From Massilia sp. NR 4-1 (lineage in GTDB: Bacteria; Pseudomonadota; Gammaproteobacteria; Burkholderiales; Burkholderiaceae_D), in NCBI RefSeq assembly GCF_001191005.1, contig NZ_CP012201.1, forward strand, positions 2,728,001 through 2,792,000: a DNA stretch of 64,000 nt. The letters are read 5' to 3'. A program made the translations under genes and the position numbers. Positions 14,256-21,641 of the stretch are shown here, piece by piece (positions within the stretch are counted from its first letter, which is position 1; every line of letters starts with the position of its first letter). The notes beneath the pieces are model-generated. The model saw only the letters and a list, made by a program, of their open reading frames with translations. It did not search any database and was not told the DNA's origin.

Positions 14256-14684
14256 ATGAAGCCTGCACTCTTCTTTTCGGCACTCCTGCTTTCGCTGGCG
14301 GCGCATGCCCAGCAAGCGGACCATAAGCTCGTCGGCACATGGAAGATCACGGCGGTACTGGACAGTCAGGACACAACCTCCCTATCGAACGAAGACGCGG
14401 CCAAGCTGGTGGGAAAAACATTGCTCATTGAGTCTCGGCACGTCCGTTTTGACGATGCCGATTGCAAGAACGCTTCCTTCAAAGTGGCGAGGCATCGCTT
14501 CTATTCCTACTTCATCAAACAATACAACTTTGAGCCGAAGCACCTACCGCTGCCGGACTATGTGCAGGAAGTTACAGTCGAATGCGCATCTCCTGTAGGC
14601 ATAAATTTCATCTACCTCCGCGACAGGAACCAGATCGTGCTGTTTTGGGAAGGTTTTTTCCTGAACGCCGCGAGACAAAAGTAA
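14256..14684 (+). CDS. Secreted periplasmic protein, possible lysozyme immunity partner
   Basis: 142 residues starting 12 bases after the lysozyme stop. A clear Sec signal peptide (MKPALFFSALLLSLAAHAQQ, cleavage after AHA) leads into a small domain with LVGTWKITAVLDSQD, a lipocalin-like opening strand, and two cysteines. No family recognised with certainty. Tight pairing of a leaderless lysozyme with an exported partner suggests toxin and immunity protein, as in type VI effector pairs, or a lysozyme inhibitor. No secretion gene lies nearby, so this remains inference. Confidence 0.65.
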   Translation: MKPALFFSALLLSLAAHAQQADHKLVGTWKITAVLDSQDTTSLSNEDAAKLVGKTLLIESRHVRFDDADCKNASFKVARHRFYSYFIKQYNFEPKHLPLPDYVQEVTVECASPVGINFIYLRDRNQIVLFWEGFFLNAARQK

Positions 14685-14796
14685 TTTCCATCCCGCCAGT
14701 TTCGGCGATTCACGAATTGAAGACTAGGATGACGTCAGCGCACCGGTAAGCGGCTGCTATACTCTCCACATTATTTAAATACCAACTTGGGGCGCC

Positions 14797-15711
14797 ATGC
14801 CTTTGGACCGACCACACTCAACGCCACTACGCATCGGTAACTGGACCCTCGACCCTGTCACGGGAGAAATGACGGACGGCGGCAAACAGCTACGGCTGGA
14901 AGACCGCACGCTGCGCTTGCTGCTTTGCCTGGCCGAACAGCCGGGCGAGGTGCGCAGCGCGGAACAGCTGCTGGCCCGTGTTTGGCCGGACGTGGTCGTT
15001 TCGCCGGACTCGGTCTATCAAGCCGTCACCGCGCTGCGCCGCCAGCTGGGTGACGATTCCAAACGTCCCACTTACATCGCCACCGTGCCACGGCGCGGTT
15101 ACCGGCTGATCGCAGCAGTGGCCCTGGTCGCCGCTGCGGCTACGCCCGACTTGGCGCCTGCACCGACGGACGGCGCCGCTATCCGCACGCTGGAGCAGCC
15201 ATCCATCGCCGTGCCGCGGCCACGGCGGCGCAGCGCCATGTTTGCAGCGCTGGCCGCCATGCTGGCTTTGACTGTCCTGGCCTGGCAAGGCGGCGTCCTG
15301 GCGGCCAAGCCTGCTGCGGCCCAGCGCACCATCGCCGTGCTGCCGCTGCTCGACATCACAGACGACATGAACGAAGAACCGTTTGCCGATGGCATGACCG
15401 AGGAGCTGATCGACAAGCTCAGTAAGGTGCCCGGCCTGGCGGTGGCGCCACCCGCATCGTCTTACTATTACAAGGAGAAGCGCGGTGCGGTAGGCGAGAT
15501 CGGCAAGGCGCTGCACGTGGCCTTTGTGCTCGACGGCAGCGTGCGCAAATCGGGCGCCACGCTGCGCGTCGCGGCACGGCTGATGCGCACCAGCGACGGC
15601 CTGGTGGTCTGGTCCGAGTCGTACGACCGCGCTTGGAACGACAAGCTCAAGATCCAGCAGGACATCGCGCTGGAAGTCAGCAAGGCGCTGGCGCAGGCTC
15701 CGCTTCACTGA
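14797..15711 (+). CDS. CadC-like membrane-bound transcriptional regulator
   Basis: 304 residues. Residues about 10-105 are an OmpR/PhoB-type winged helix (FLG-free form): DRTLRLLLCLAEQPGEVRSA, VYQAVTALRRQLGDD, then the wing YIATVPRRGYRL. One transmembrane segment lies near 148-165 (MFAALAAMLALTVLAWQGGV), and the periplasmic part (IAVLPLLDITDDMNEEPFAD, GMTEELIDKLSKVPGL, HVAFVLDGSVRKSG) is a FlgO/adenylate-cyclase-associated TolB-like fold. It would sense a periplasmic signal and bind DNA directly while membrane-anchored. No TPR repeats follow, so it is a short form. It converges with yceI, overlapping by seven bases. Confidence 0.85.
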   Translation: MPLDRPHSTPLRIGNWTLDPVTGEMTDGGKQLRLEDRTLRLLLCLAEQPGEVRSAEQLLARVWPDVVVSPDSVYQAVTALRRQLGDDSKRPTYIATVPRRGYRLIAAVALVAAAATPDLAPAPTDGAAIRTLEQPSIAVPRPRRRSAMFAALAAMLALTVLAWQGGVLAAKPAAAQRTIAVLPLLDITDDMNEEPFADGMTEELIDKLSKVPGLAVAPPASSYYYKEKRGAVGEIGKALHVAFVLDGSVRKSGATLRVAARLMRTSDGLVVWSESYDRAWNDKLKIQQDIALEVSKALAQAPLH

Positions 15712-16343
15712 GCCATCACGCCTTGCGCGCTGGCACCGGCTTGGTGCGGCGCGTCCTTGTCCGGCCCCACCGCCGCCTCCATCTGGATCTGCACGGCCAA
15801 TTCGTCCCCGACCAGATCCAGATAGGCGTCCAATCCGAATTCTGAACGCTTGATGGTGCCGGTCGCCGTAAAGCCGATGGAAGGCAATTCGTTGACCTGG
15901 TTGCGGCCGATTTTATTCAAGCGCACCATCAACGCCACCGGTTTGGTCACGCCCGCCAGCGTCAGCTCGCCGCGCAGTACGCCATGGGTGGCGTCGCTGC
16001 GTTCCAGGCGCGTGCTGCGGAAAGAGATGTAGGGCGCCTTGAACAGTTTCTGCCAGCTCTCGTCGCCGCGCAGCTGCTGGTTCCACATGGCGTCGCCCAT
16101 ATCCAGCGTACGGGTCGGCATCGTCACCTGCACCGATGATTTGGACCAGTCGTCGTTATCGAACACGAAATTGCCCGGCGTGATCTTGAGCGTCCCACTG
16201 AGCTGGATAAAACCTTGGTGCTCGATACTGAGGTTGACGCGGGCCAGCTTGCTGGTGATGGTGTACGTGACAGGCGCTGCGTGGGCCAGCGCTGCTTGCA
16301 GCATCAGCAGCGTGGCGAAGGCGAATCGGGAAACGTGTCGCAT
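15705..16343 (-). CDS. YceI family periplasmic protein
   Basis: 212 residues with a signal peptide (RFAFATLLMLQAALAHAAPV). The mature part follows the YceI lipocalin-like beta-barrel: LSIEHQGFIQLSGTLKITPG, SVQVTMPTRTLDMGD, ISFRSTRLERSD, VLRGELTLAGVTKPVALMV and GFTATGTIKRSEFGLDAYLD. Members bind isoprenoid-like lipids such as polyprenyl chains in the periplasm; their physiological role is mostly unclear. The gene stands alone and ends tail to tail with the CadC-like regulator. A slightly acidic C-terminal extension (PDKDAPHQAGASAQGVMAQ) is probably disordered. Confidence 0.9.
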   Translation of the reverse strand: MRHVSRFAFATLLMLQAALAHAAPVTYTITSKLARVNLSIEHQGFIQLSGTLKITPGNFVFDNDDWSKSSVQVTMPTRTLDMGDAMWNQQLRGDESWQKLFKAPYISFRSTRLERSDATHGVLRGELTLAGVTKPVALMVRLNKIGRNQVNELPSIGFTATGTIKRSEFGLDAYLDLVGDELAVQIQMEAAVGPDKDAPHQAGASAQGVMAQ

Positions 16344-16459
16344 GAAGGCTCCTTGATTGAGAAAGTCTGCGCGGCCGGATATTGGCGCCGCTGCCAGTCT
16401 TGTATCAAACGCGCCTTCAAAAAGGTCTGAAAGATTCCTGAATTAGTCTGAACGCGGGG

Positions 16460-17065
16460 CTATATCGCACTGGAAAACATGACGCGCAGTCCCAGCATCC
16501 GCGCCGCCATCGCCCGCGCCAGCACGGACGGCGCAGGTACTTCGATCGGCAAATCCGTCAGCGCTTCGTCGATCGCCAGGTTCGCCAATCCGTGCGCCAG
16601 GCTCCATCCAGTCAGCGCCAGCTCCGGGCCGCGTGCGGCATCGAACGCCGTGGCCGCCGTGACCAGCACGTTGAACGCGCCTTCGGCCGCCTGCTTCAAT
16701 TCGGGGTAAAGGGACTTCTGCGCCAGCAGCGGTCCGAACATCAGCCGAAACTGCGCCGGCCGCGCGCGGGCAAATTCCACATATACCTCGCAGATATCCA
16801 TCAGCCGCTCGCCTTGTTCGCGCGTACTGTCGCCATCCGCCGCGGCCATCGCCGCTGCCAGCTTGACGAAGGCGCGCGCCGCCACGGCGGCCAGCAAATG
16901 TTCGCGGCCAGGGAAGTGATGGTACGGCGCGGCATGCGACACGCCCGCTGCCTTGGCGACCTCGCGCAAGGTAAGCGCCTGGGCGCCGGTCTGCGCCAGC
17001 AGGGCGTCGGCGGCATCAAGCAGGCTGTCGCGCAGATTGCCGTGGTGGTAAGGTTTTGTGGCCAT
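16460..17065 (-). CDS. TetR family transcriptional repressor
   Basis: 201 residues from ATG 17065. The start YHHGNLRDSLLDAADALLAQ then TLREVAKAAGVSHAAPYHHF is a TetR helix-turn-helix of the subgroup with the HGNLR opening, followed by a TetR_C_33-like ligand domain (MDICEVYVEFARARPAQFRL). It is divergent from the SnoaL-like gene, and two 19-bp sites of the same format lie in the gap between them, strongly suggesting autoregulation and control of the neighbour. The ligand is unknown. Confidence 0.9.
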   Translation of the reverse strand: MATKPYHHGNLRDSLLDAADALLAQTGAQALTLREVAKAAGVSHAAPYHHFPGREHLLAAVAARAFVKLAAAMAAADGDSTREQGERLMDICEVYVEFARARPAQFRLMFGPLLAQKSLYPELKQAAEGAFNVLVTAATAFDAARGPELALTGWSLAHGLANLAIDEALTDLPIEVPAPSVLARAMAARMLGLRVMFSSAI

Positions 17066-17071
17066 AAAGTT

Positions 17072-17090
17072 ATCTTGACACGAGAAAGAT
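17072..17090. promoter_or_regulatory. TetR operator, site 1
   Basis: Inverted repeat ATCTTGACACGAGAAAGAT, i.e. ATCTT-N9-AAGAT. It overlaps the TTGACA hexamer (17075-17080) that would serve as -35 element for the rightward gene. It is 7 bases upstream of the tetR start codon, so binding would block both directions. Confidence 0.72.
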
Positions 17091-17107
17091 ACCATCGCAC
17101 TATACAG

Positions 17108-17126
17108 ATCTTTCCAGTGTAAAGAT
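17108..17126. promoter_or_regulatory. TetR operator, site 2
   Basis: Second inverted repeat of the same format, ATCTTTCCAGTGTAAAGAT, centred 36 bp from site 1. It lies just downstream of the probable -10 and 11 bases before the SnoaL-like start codon. Two sites of identical arm sequence but different centres argue for a specific dimeric regulator. Confidence 0.72.
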
Positions 17127-17137
17127 TGGAGTGCGCC

Positions 17138-17593
17138 ATGTACCACTTTATCGTTGGCCGCAAACTGCGGCGTGCCTTCGGCGACATCAACGCCGGCGCC
17201 TATGAACGGGTGCTGCCGCAGTTTGCGGCGACACATCGCCACGTAATGCACGGCCATCACCCGCTGGCGGGCGAGCGCCATACGATGACCTCGACAGCGC
17301 AATGGTATGCACGCCTGGCGCGGCTACTGCCTGGGCTGCAGTTCGATATCGACGCCATCGCCGTCACCGGCTGGCCGTGGCGGACGATAGCTACCGTGAC
17401 GTGGAAGGACCGCTTTGCGCTGCCCGACGGCAGCACCGGGTCCAATCAAGGCGTGCACGAATTCGAGCTGCGCTGGGGCCGCGTGCACAAGCTGGAAATC
17501 CATTGCGACACGGCGAAACTGGAGAACTACTGCCGCAGCATGGCCGCCAGCGGCATCGCCGAAGCCGCCGCCGCGCCGATCAGCGACGCCTGA
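17138..17593 (+). CDS. SnoaL-like / NTF2-fold polyketide cyclase-type protein
   Basis: 151 residues from ATG 17138 with GGAG upstream. The sequence fits the NTF2-like fold: an N-terminal helix (INAGAYERVLPQFAATHRHV), a second helix with HTMTSTAQWYARLARLLPGL, and strands IDAIAVTGWPWRTIATVTWK and GVHEFELRWGRVHKLEIHCD. SnoaL-like proteins may be small-molecule isomerases, cyclases or binding proteins; the substrate cannot be read from sequence. The divergent TetR gene and twin operators show it is the regulated target of that module. Confidence 0.78.
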   Translation: MYHFIVGRKLRRAFGDINAGAYERVLPQFAATHRHVMHGHHPLAGERHTMTSTAQWYARLARLLPGLQFDIDAIAVTGWPWRTIATVTWKDRFALPDGSTGSNQGVHEFELRWGRVHKLEIHCDTAKLENYCRSMAASGIAEAAAAPISDA

Positions 17594-17665
17594 TTTCATT
17601 CACGGCGGCGAGCGGCGGTGCCATACCTGCTGCGTCCATTGCCGTGACGGCTGCCGGCTCCCACA

Positions 17666-17693
17666 TTGACATATCGGTAAATTTCGATATACT
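17666..17693 (+). promoter_or_regulatory. Sigma-70 promoter with internal ArsR operator
   Basis: TTGACA at 17666-17671 and TATACT at 17688-17693 with a 16-bp spacer. The palindrome ATATCGGTAAATTTCGATAT (17671-17690; ATATCG-N8-CGATAT) fills the spacer and overlaps both elements. The expected transcription start is about six bases after -10, i.e. at or next to the ATG at 17700, so the message is probably leaderless. Confidence 0.8.
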
Positions 17694-17699
17694 CGGCTC

Positions 17700-18002
17700 A
17701 TGGAATTGCTCGAAATCTTCAAAGCCCTCTCGAACCGTACCCGCCTTGAAATCCTGAAAGGCTTGAAGGATCCGGCGAAAAACTTCCCTCCGCAGGACGA
17801 AGGCGACGTTCTGACGGTGGGCGTCTGCGTCAGCAGCATTCAAGAAGGCGTGGGGCTGTCGCAGTCAACGGTGTCTGATTATCTGGCGACTCTACAGCGC
17901 GCGGGTCTGGTCGAAGCCAGGCGCATCGGGCAGTGGACCTACTACAAGCGGAACGAAGCAACCATCAGTGCTCTTGCCGAGATCATCGGTAAAGAACTGT
18001 AA
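17700..18002 (+). CDS. ArsR-type winged-helix repressor
   Basis: 100 residues. MELLEIFKALSNRTRLEILK is the ArsR family opening, QEGVGLSQSTVSDYLATLQR AGLV the recognition helix region, and GQWTYYKRNEATISAL the wing and last helix. There is one cysteine (VGVCVSS) but no CxC metal site, so it is more likely a redox or organic-ligand sensor than a metal sensor. The same palindrome ATATCG-N8-CGATAT lies in its own promoter and in front of the next gene, so it should repress both. Confidence 0.88.
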   Translation: MELLEIFKALSNRTRLEILKGLKDPAKNFPPQDEGDVLTVGVCVSSIQEGVGLSQSTVSDYLATLQRAGLVEARRIGQWTYYKRNEATISALAEIIGKEL

Positions 18003-18016
18003 TTTTTTACCCAATA

Positions 18017-18036
18017 ATATCGATAATTCCCGATAT
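18017..18036 (+). promoter_or_regulatory. Second ArsR-type operator before the quinone reductase gene
   Basis: ATATCGATAATTCCCGATAT: the arms ATATCG and CGATAT with eight bases between are identical in format to the site at 17671-17690. It sits 27 bases upstream of the oxidoreductase start codon and 14 bases after the arsR stop, indicating that the oxidoreductase is also transcribed from its own repressed promoter. Confidence 0.75.
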
Positions 18037-18063
18037 CCCTTTTTAACGAAACAAGGATTTTCA

Positions 18064-19053
18064 ATGAAAGCGATGCTACTTAAATCATTTGGCAGCCCGG
18101 AATCGTTCGAACTTTGCGACGTGCCCAAGCCCGTGCCGCAAGCGGGACAAGTCCTGGTCCGGGTACACGCCAGCTCCATCAATCCCCTGGATTACCAGGT
18201 CCGGCGCGGCGACTATCCCGACCTGGTGCCATTACCCGCCATTACCGGACACGACGTATCTGGTGTGGTCGAAGAAGTCGGGCCGGGCGTGACCGCCTTC
18301 TCTCCCGGAGACGAAGTCTGGTACACCCCGCAAATCTTTGACGGTCCAGGAAGTTATGCCGAGTACCACGTAGCGGCCGAAAACATTATCGGCAAAAAGC
18401 CGCCCTCGCTAAGCCATCTTGAAGCGGCGAGCCTGAGCTTGGTTGGCGGGACGGCGTGGGAAGCCCTGGTCGCGCGCGCGGCGCTCAGAGTGGGGGAAAG
18501 CATTCTGATCCACGGCGGCGCGGGAGGCGTCGGTCACGTGGCAATCCAGCTGGCAAAAGCCATCGGCGCAAGAGTGTTCACCACCGTGCGCGAAGCAAAC
18601 TTTGAGTTCGCGCGCAGCTTGGGTGCCGATGTGCTGATCGACTACGCAAAAGAGGACTATGTTGCCGCCATCATGCGGGAAACGGGTGGCCGCGGCGTCG
18701 ATGTCGTGTTCGACACCATCGGCGGCAACACGCTAGCGCGCAGCCCCGACGCCCTAGCCCAGCTTGGCCGCCTGGTCAGCATCGTGGACATCGCGCAGCC
18801 GCAAAACCTTATTCAAGCCTGGGGCAAGAACGCCAGTTATCACTTCGTTTTCACCAGACAAAATCGCGGCAAGCTGGATGAGTTGAGCGCCTTGGTAGCG
18901 CGCGGCCAGCTGCGGCCACACGTTGGCGCCGTCTATTCGCTGGCCGACATTCCCCTCGCCCACATCCGGCTCGAAAGTCCCAACAACGGTGTTCGCGGGA
19001 AAATCGCGATTGCTGTCGGGCCGTCGGCTCATCTCCCAAGCGCGCATTTTTAG
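18064..19053 (+). CDS. Zinc-independent NADPH:quinone reductase (QOR, MDR family)
   Basis: 329 residues from ATG 18064, AAGGA upstream. The N-terminal GroES-like domain (SSINPLDYQVRRGDYPDLVP, PAITGHDVSGVVEEVGPGV) is followed by a Rossmann domain with LIHGGAGGVGHVAIQLAKAI, the NADPH motif of the quinone oxidoreductase group. There are no structural zinc cysteines, which fits QOR rather than alcohol dehydrogenase. It would reduce quinones or enones with NADPH. Regulated by the upstream ArsR through a matching operator, so it probably answers electrophile or quinone stress. Confidence 0.87.
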   Translation: MKAMLLKSFGSPESFELCDVPKPVPQAGQVLVRVHASSINPLDYQVRRGDYPDLVPLPAITGHDVSGVVEEVGPGVTAFSPGDEVWYTPQIFDGPGSYAEYHVAAENIIGKKPPSLSHLEAASLSLVGGTAWEALVARAALRVGESILIHGGAGGVGHVAIQLAKAIGARVFTTVREANFEFARSLGADVLIDYAKEDYVAAIMRETGGRGVDVVFDTIGGNTLARSPDALAQLGRLVSIVDIAQPQNLIQAWGKNASYHFVFTRQNRGKLDELSALVARGQLRPHVGAVYSLADIPLAHIRLESPNNGVRGKIAIAVGPSAHLPSAHF

Positions 19054-19134
19054 GATGCCTGCCACCCATATGCGCGGTGCAGGATACCTTTGCATTACAC
19101 TGTCTTTATCTGCCGTGAATCATGTGAGGCGTTG

Positions 19135-19338
19135 ATGAGCACTCTGCCCGACCTTGCCAAACATCCTGCCCCGACTACCGATCCAGATCCTACCCTCGCT
19201 CCGCAGGAGGAACGTCGCCGTCGGCGCATCGCCGCACTCAAGGCGGCTGAGGGGCTATGGAAGAATCGCACGGACATTCCTAAGGATGGTCTCGAATACC
19301 AAGAGCAACTGAGGGCCGAATGGTCTGCCATTCGGTAA
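19135..19338 (+). CDS. Small hydrophilic protein
   Basis: 67 residues, ATG 19135, GAGG upstream. Charged and proline-rich at first (DLAKHPAPTTDPDPTLAPQE), then ERRRRRIAALKAAEGLWKNR and a C-terminus DGLEYQEQLRAEWSAIR. The helix-plus-tail pattern (AAEGLWKNRTDIPKDGLEYQ) resembles small antitoxin-like or DUF-type proteins in which this segment packs against a toxin, but no toxin gene follows. Function unknown; it may simply be a conserved small cytoplasmic protein. Confidence 0.55.
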   Translation: MSTLPDLAKHPAPTTDPDPTLAPQEERRRRRIAALKAAEGLWKNRTDIPKDGLEYQEQLRAEWSAIR

Positions 19339-19417
19339 GGAGTGGGGCCACCAAGTTTCCGACATCAACAGGTACGCCAGGGCCAATTGGGTTCCCGGAA
19401 TCGGGTAACATCCCCTC

Positions 19418-20227
19418 ATGCACCCACACCGCTGGCATCTTCGTCCGACCGCGCAACTGCGTCCCTATATCGACCGTTACTGGGGCTGGCAAGGCAAGCA
19501 TGAACTTCCTCCCCACCTCCCTCCCGGCACCGGCGCGGAGTGCTTCTTCCATTACGGCACACCCTTCCTGCTGGATGGGCGGGAGTCGACGCAGGCCGTT
19601 CTCCTATGCCTGCGCACCCGCGCCATGGCGATTGAAGAAAATGGCGGCCTCGGCTTCGTCGCCGTGCGTTTTCGCAGCGGCTACCTGCGGCATTTCTGCG
19701 CGCAGGCCCAGGCCCACTTGCACGACCAGGAATTGCCGGCGCAAGCAATCTGGGGCGACAGCGCCGAACGGCTGACCGATCAGTTGCGGCTCGCGGACGG
19801 ACCTGCCAGCCGCGCTGCCCTGCTCGATCAATTCTTCCTGGCGCGGCTGGGCCAGCATGAAGACCGTCCCGGCCGCGCCCTGGACGCCCTGCTCGACAAG
19901 CTGTACTACGCGCCCGGCATGGGCATTGAAGCATTGGCGGAACACTCGGGCTGGACGCGCCGCCACTTTCAGCGCAAGTTCACGGACGCCTACGGTCTCG
20001 GCCCGAAGCAATTTGTACGCATCGCCCGCCTTGCGCATACGATGCGCATGCTGGCGCTGGCACCCGGTACGGCAACGCTGGATGCCGCTTTACGCATGGG
20101 CTATTTCGACCAGGCGCACTTCATTCACGAGACGCGCGCATTGACGGGCAGCACGCCGCAAACGATCATCACAGGCTTGCGTGAAAAGTCCCATTTTTAC
20201 AATCCTCCATCACGTCCGATTACATAG
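19418..20227 (+). CDS. AraC family transcriptional regulator
   Basis: 269 residues. The N-terminal half is a DUF6597-like sensor (RPYIDRYWGWQGKHELPPHL, PGTGAECFFHYG, GFVAVRFRSGYLRHFC). The C-terminal half carries two AraC helix-turn-helix motifs: MGIEALAEHSGWTRRHFQRK and the last part DAALRMGYFDQAHFIHETRA with LTGSTPQTI. It lies 30 bases before a small monooxygenase gene in the same direction and probably controls it. The inducer is not evident. Confidence 0.88.
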   Translation: MHPHRWHLRPTAQLRPYIDRYWGWQGKHELPPHLPPGTGAECFFHYGTPFLLDGRESTQAVLLCLRTRAMAIEENGGLGFVAVRFRSGYLRHFCAQAQAHLHDQELPAQAIWGDSAERLTDQLRLADGPASRAALLDQFFLARLGQHEDRPGRALDALLDKLYYAPGMGIEALAEHSGWTRRHFQRKFTDAYGLGPKQFVRIARLAHTMRMLALAPGTATLDAALRMGYFDQAHFIHETRALTGSTPQTIITGLREKSHFYNPPSRPIT

Positions 20228-20257
20228 ACTCTGGTTCCACCTACACGAGGAGTTTCT

Positions 20258-20587
20258 ATGTACCTGCTTGCCACGCTCGACGCCCATCCGCAATTTCGCG
20301 CCACCCTGCTCACCGCACTGGACCAACTGGTGGCGCATGCGCGCACCGAACCCGGCACGCTGCAATATGAAGTGCTAACCACTCTTGAAGACGAGAACCG
20401 GATCATCGTATTCGAGCGCTACACCGATGCCGCCGCCTTGCAGGCCCACCTCGATAGCGCGCCGCTGCAAGCACTGATCGCGCAGTTCGAACATTATCTC
20501 AGCGCGCCCCCGGCCCTGGTCCGCATGGCACGGCGGGATGGATTCCTGCGCGAAGGGCTGGCGAATGCGCCGGGCAGTCACGTATAA
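20258..20587 (+). CDS. Antibiotic biosynthesis monooxygenase (ABM/YgiN-like) domain protein
   Basis: 109 residues, GAGG upstream. The single ABM domain shows FRATLLTALDQLVAHARTEP, then GTLQYEVLTTLEDENRIIVF and ERYTDAAALQAHLDSAPLQA, the usual ferredoxin-like fold of YgiN relatives. These dimers act as cofactor-free quinol or anthrone monooxygenases, or as heme-degrading relatives; no heme-binding NW-R pattern is visible. The adjacent AraC-type gene suggests inducible expression as a small detoxification unit. Confidence 0.82.
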   Translation: MYLLATLDAHPQFRATLLTALDQLVAHARTEPGTLQYEVLTTLEDENRIIVFERYTDAAALQAHLDSAPLQALIAQFEHYLSAPPALVRMARRDGFLREGLANAPGSHV

Positions 20588-20689
20588 GAACATCCCGAAA
20601 AACCTGCCAGCACTGAGCGGACAGGCTTTCACATTCCTTTGACATCGTCAAAGCTACGCTGCGCCTTCCATCTTATCGAAAGCGCAGCC

Positions 20690-21577
20690 GTGAAAAAAAT
20701 CGCCCTTTGTCTTGCCCTCATGCTGGCCCCCTTGCATGCCCTGTCCCAAGTTCAATCGCTGACGCACCAGGATGTAAAACGGAAGTACATCGTCTACACG
20801 CCCGCAGCCTATGCCACCGCGCCGGAACGGCAGTTCGCCCTGGTTCTGAATTTCGCCGGCGGCGGCATGACCGCGGCCGAACAAATGCTCTATACGCAAA
20901 TGAACCGGACGGCCGAACGGCACGGCTTTATCGTCGCCTACCCGCAAGGCATCAGGAATGACTGGAACGTGGGCTTCGGCATGCCGTATAAGGAGGGTAC
21001 GGACGATATCGGCTTTGTGCGTGCCATGCTGGCGGCCATGCAGCGCGACTATCGTATCGATCCGCGCCGCGTCTATGCTACCGGTCTGTCGCGCGGCGGC
21101 TTTTTCAGCCTGCGTCTCGCAGCGGAAATGCCGCAGCAGTTCGCCGCTGTCGCATCGGTCGGCGCGCCCTTGCCGGAGCCGGTTAGAGAGCATCACCAAC
21201 AACGGCTACCCGTCGGTGTGATGCTGGTGCAGGGGACCAGCGACAGCGTCGTGTCTTATGAGGGCAAAGCAGGTTCCTACCTGTCCGCGCCGGCCACCCT
21301 CGACTACTGGCTGAAGGTCAATGCCATGGACCAGAGTCCGGCGCGAACACGGCAACTGCAGCCTGCGGCGGGCGACCCGACGGCAGCCTCCATCACCGAA
21401 CATGTCCATGGCGGCAAGCGCGTATCGCTCGTGACCATCAAGGATGGCGGCCATACCTGGCCTGGCGCAGATTCCTTCAATATCGGGCTTCCCATCGGCC
21501 GCACCAGCAAGGCGCTTGATGCCAACGAGCTCATTTGGGAATTTTTCCGCCACCACAGCAACGGTGCACCTGACTGA
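20690..21577 (+). CDS. LpqC-type secreted polyester/feruloyl esterase
   Basis: 295 residues from GTG 20690, which starts exactly at the signal peptide (VKKIALCLALMLAPLHALSQ). The mature part has RQFALVLNFAGGGMTAAEQM (oxyanion region), the nucleophile elbow ATGLSRGGFFSLRL (GxSxG with Ser) and the catalytic His in TIKDGGHTWPG. This is the LpqC/esterase-PHB family (COG3509). It would hydrolyse extracellular polyesters or feruloyl esters. It stands 102 bases after the monooxygenase gene and faces the metalloprotease gene, with a strong terminator between. Confidence 0.85.
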   Translation: MKKIALCLALMLAPLHALSQVQSLTHQDVKRKYIVYTPAAYATAPERQFALVLNFAGGGMTAAEQMLYTQMNRTAERHGFIVAYPQGIRNDWNVGFGMPYKEGTDDIGFVRAMLAAMQRDYRIDPRRVYATGLSRGGFFSLRLAAEMPQQFAAVASVGAPLPEPVREHHQQRLPVGVMLVQGTSDSVVSYEGKAGSYLSAPATLDYWLKVNAMDQSPARTRQLQPAAGDPTAASITEHVHGGKRVSLVTIKDGGHTWPGADSFNIGLPIGRTSKALDANELIWEFFRHHSNGAPD

Positions 21578-21596
21578 TTTATTCAGCCGGGAATAC

Positions 21597-21624
21597 AAAA
21601 AAGGCGCAGTGCCGCCACTGCGCC
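21597..21624 (-). terminator. Rho-independent terminator for the metalloprotease gene
   Basis: Hairpin GGCGCAGTG/CACTGCGCC with a short loop at 21603-21624. On the minus strand it is followed by a run of T (the A tract at 21597-21602), 18 bases beyond the metalloprotease stop. The plus side has only TGGTTT, so it works mainly leftwards. Confidence 0.8.
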
Positions 21625-21641
21625 TGGTTTAACGGCCTGGC

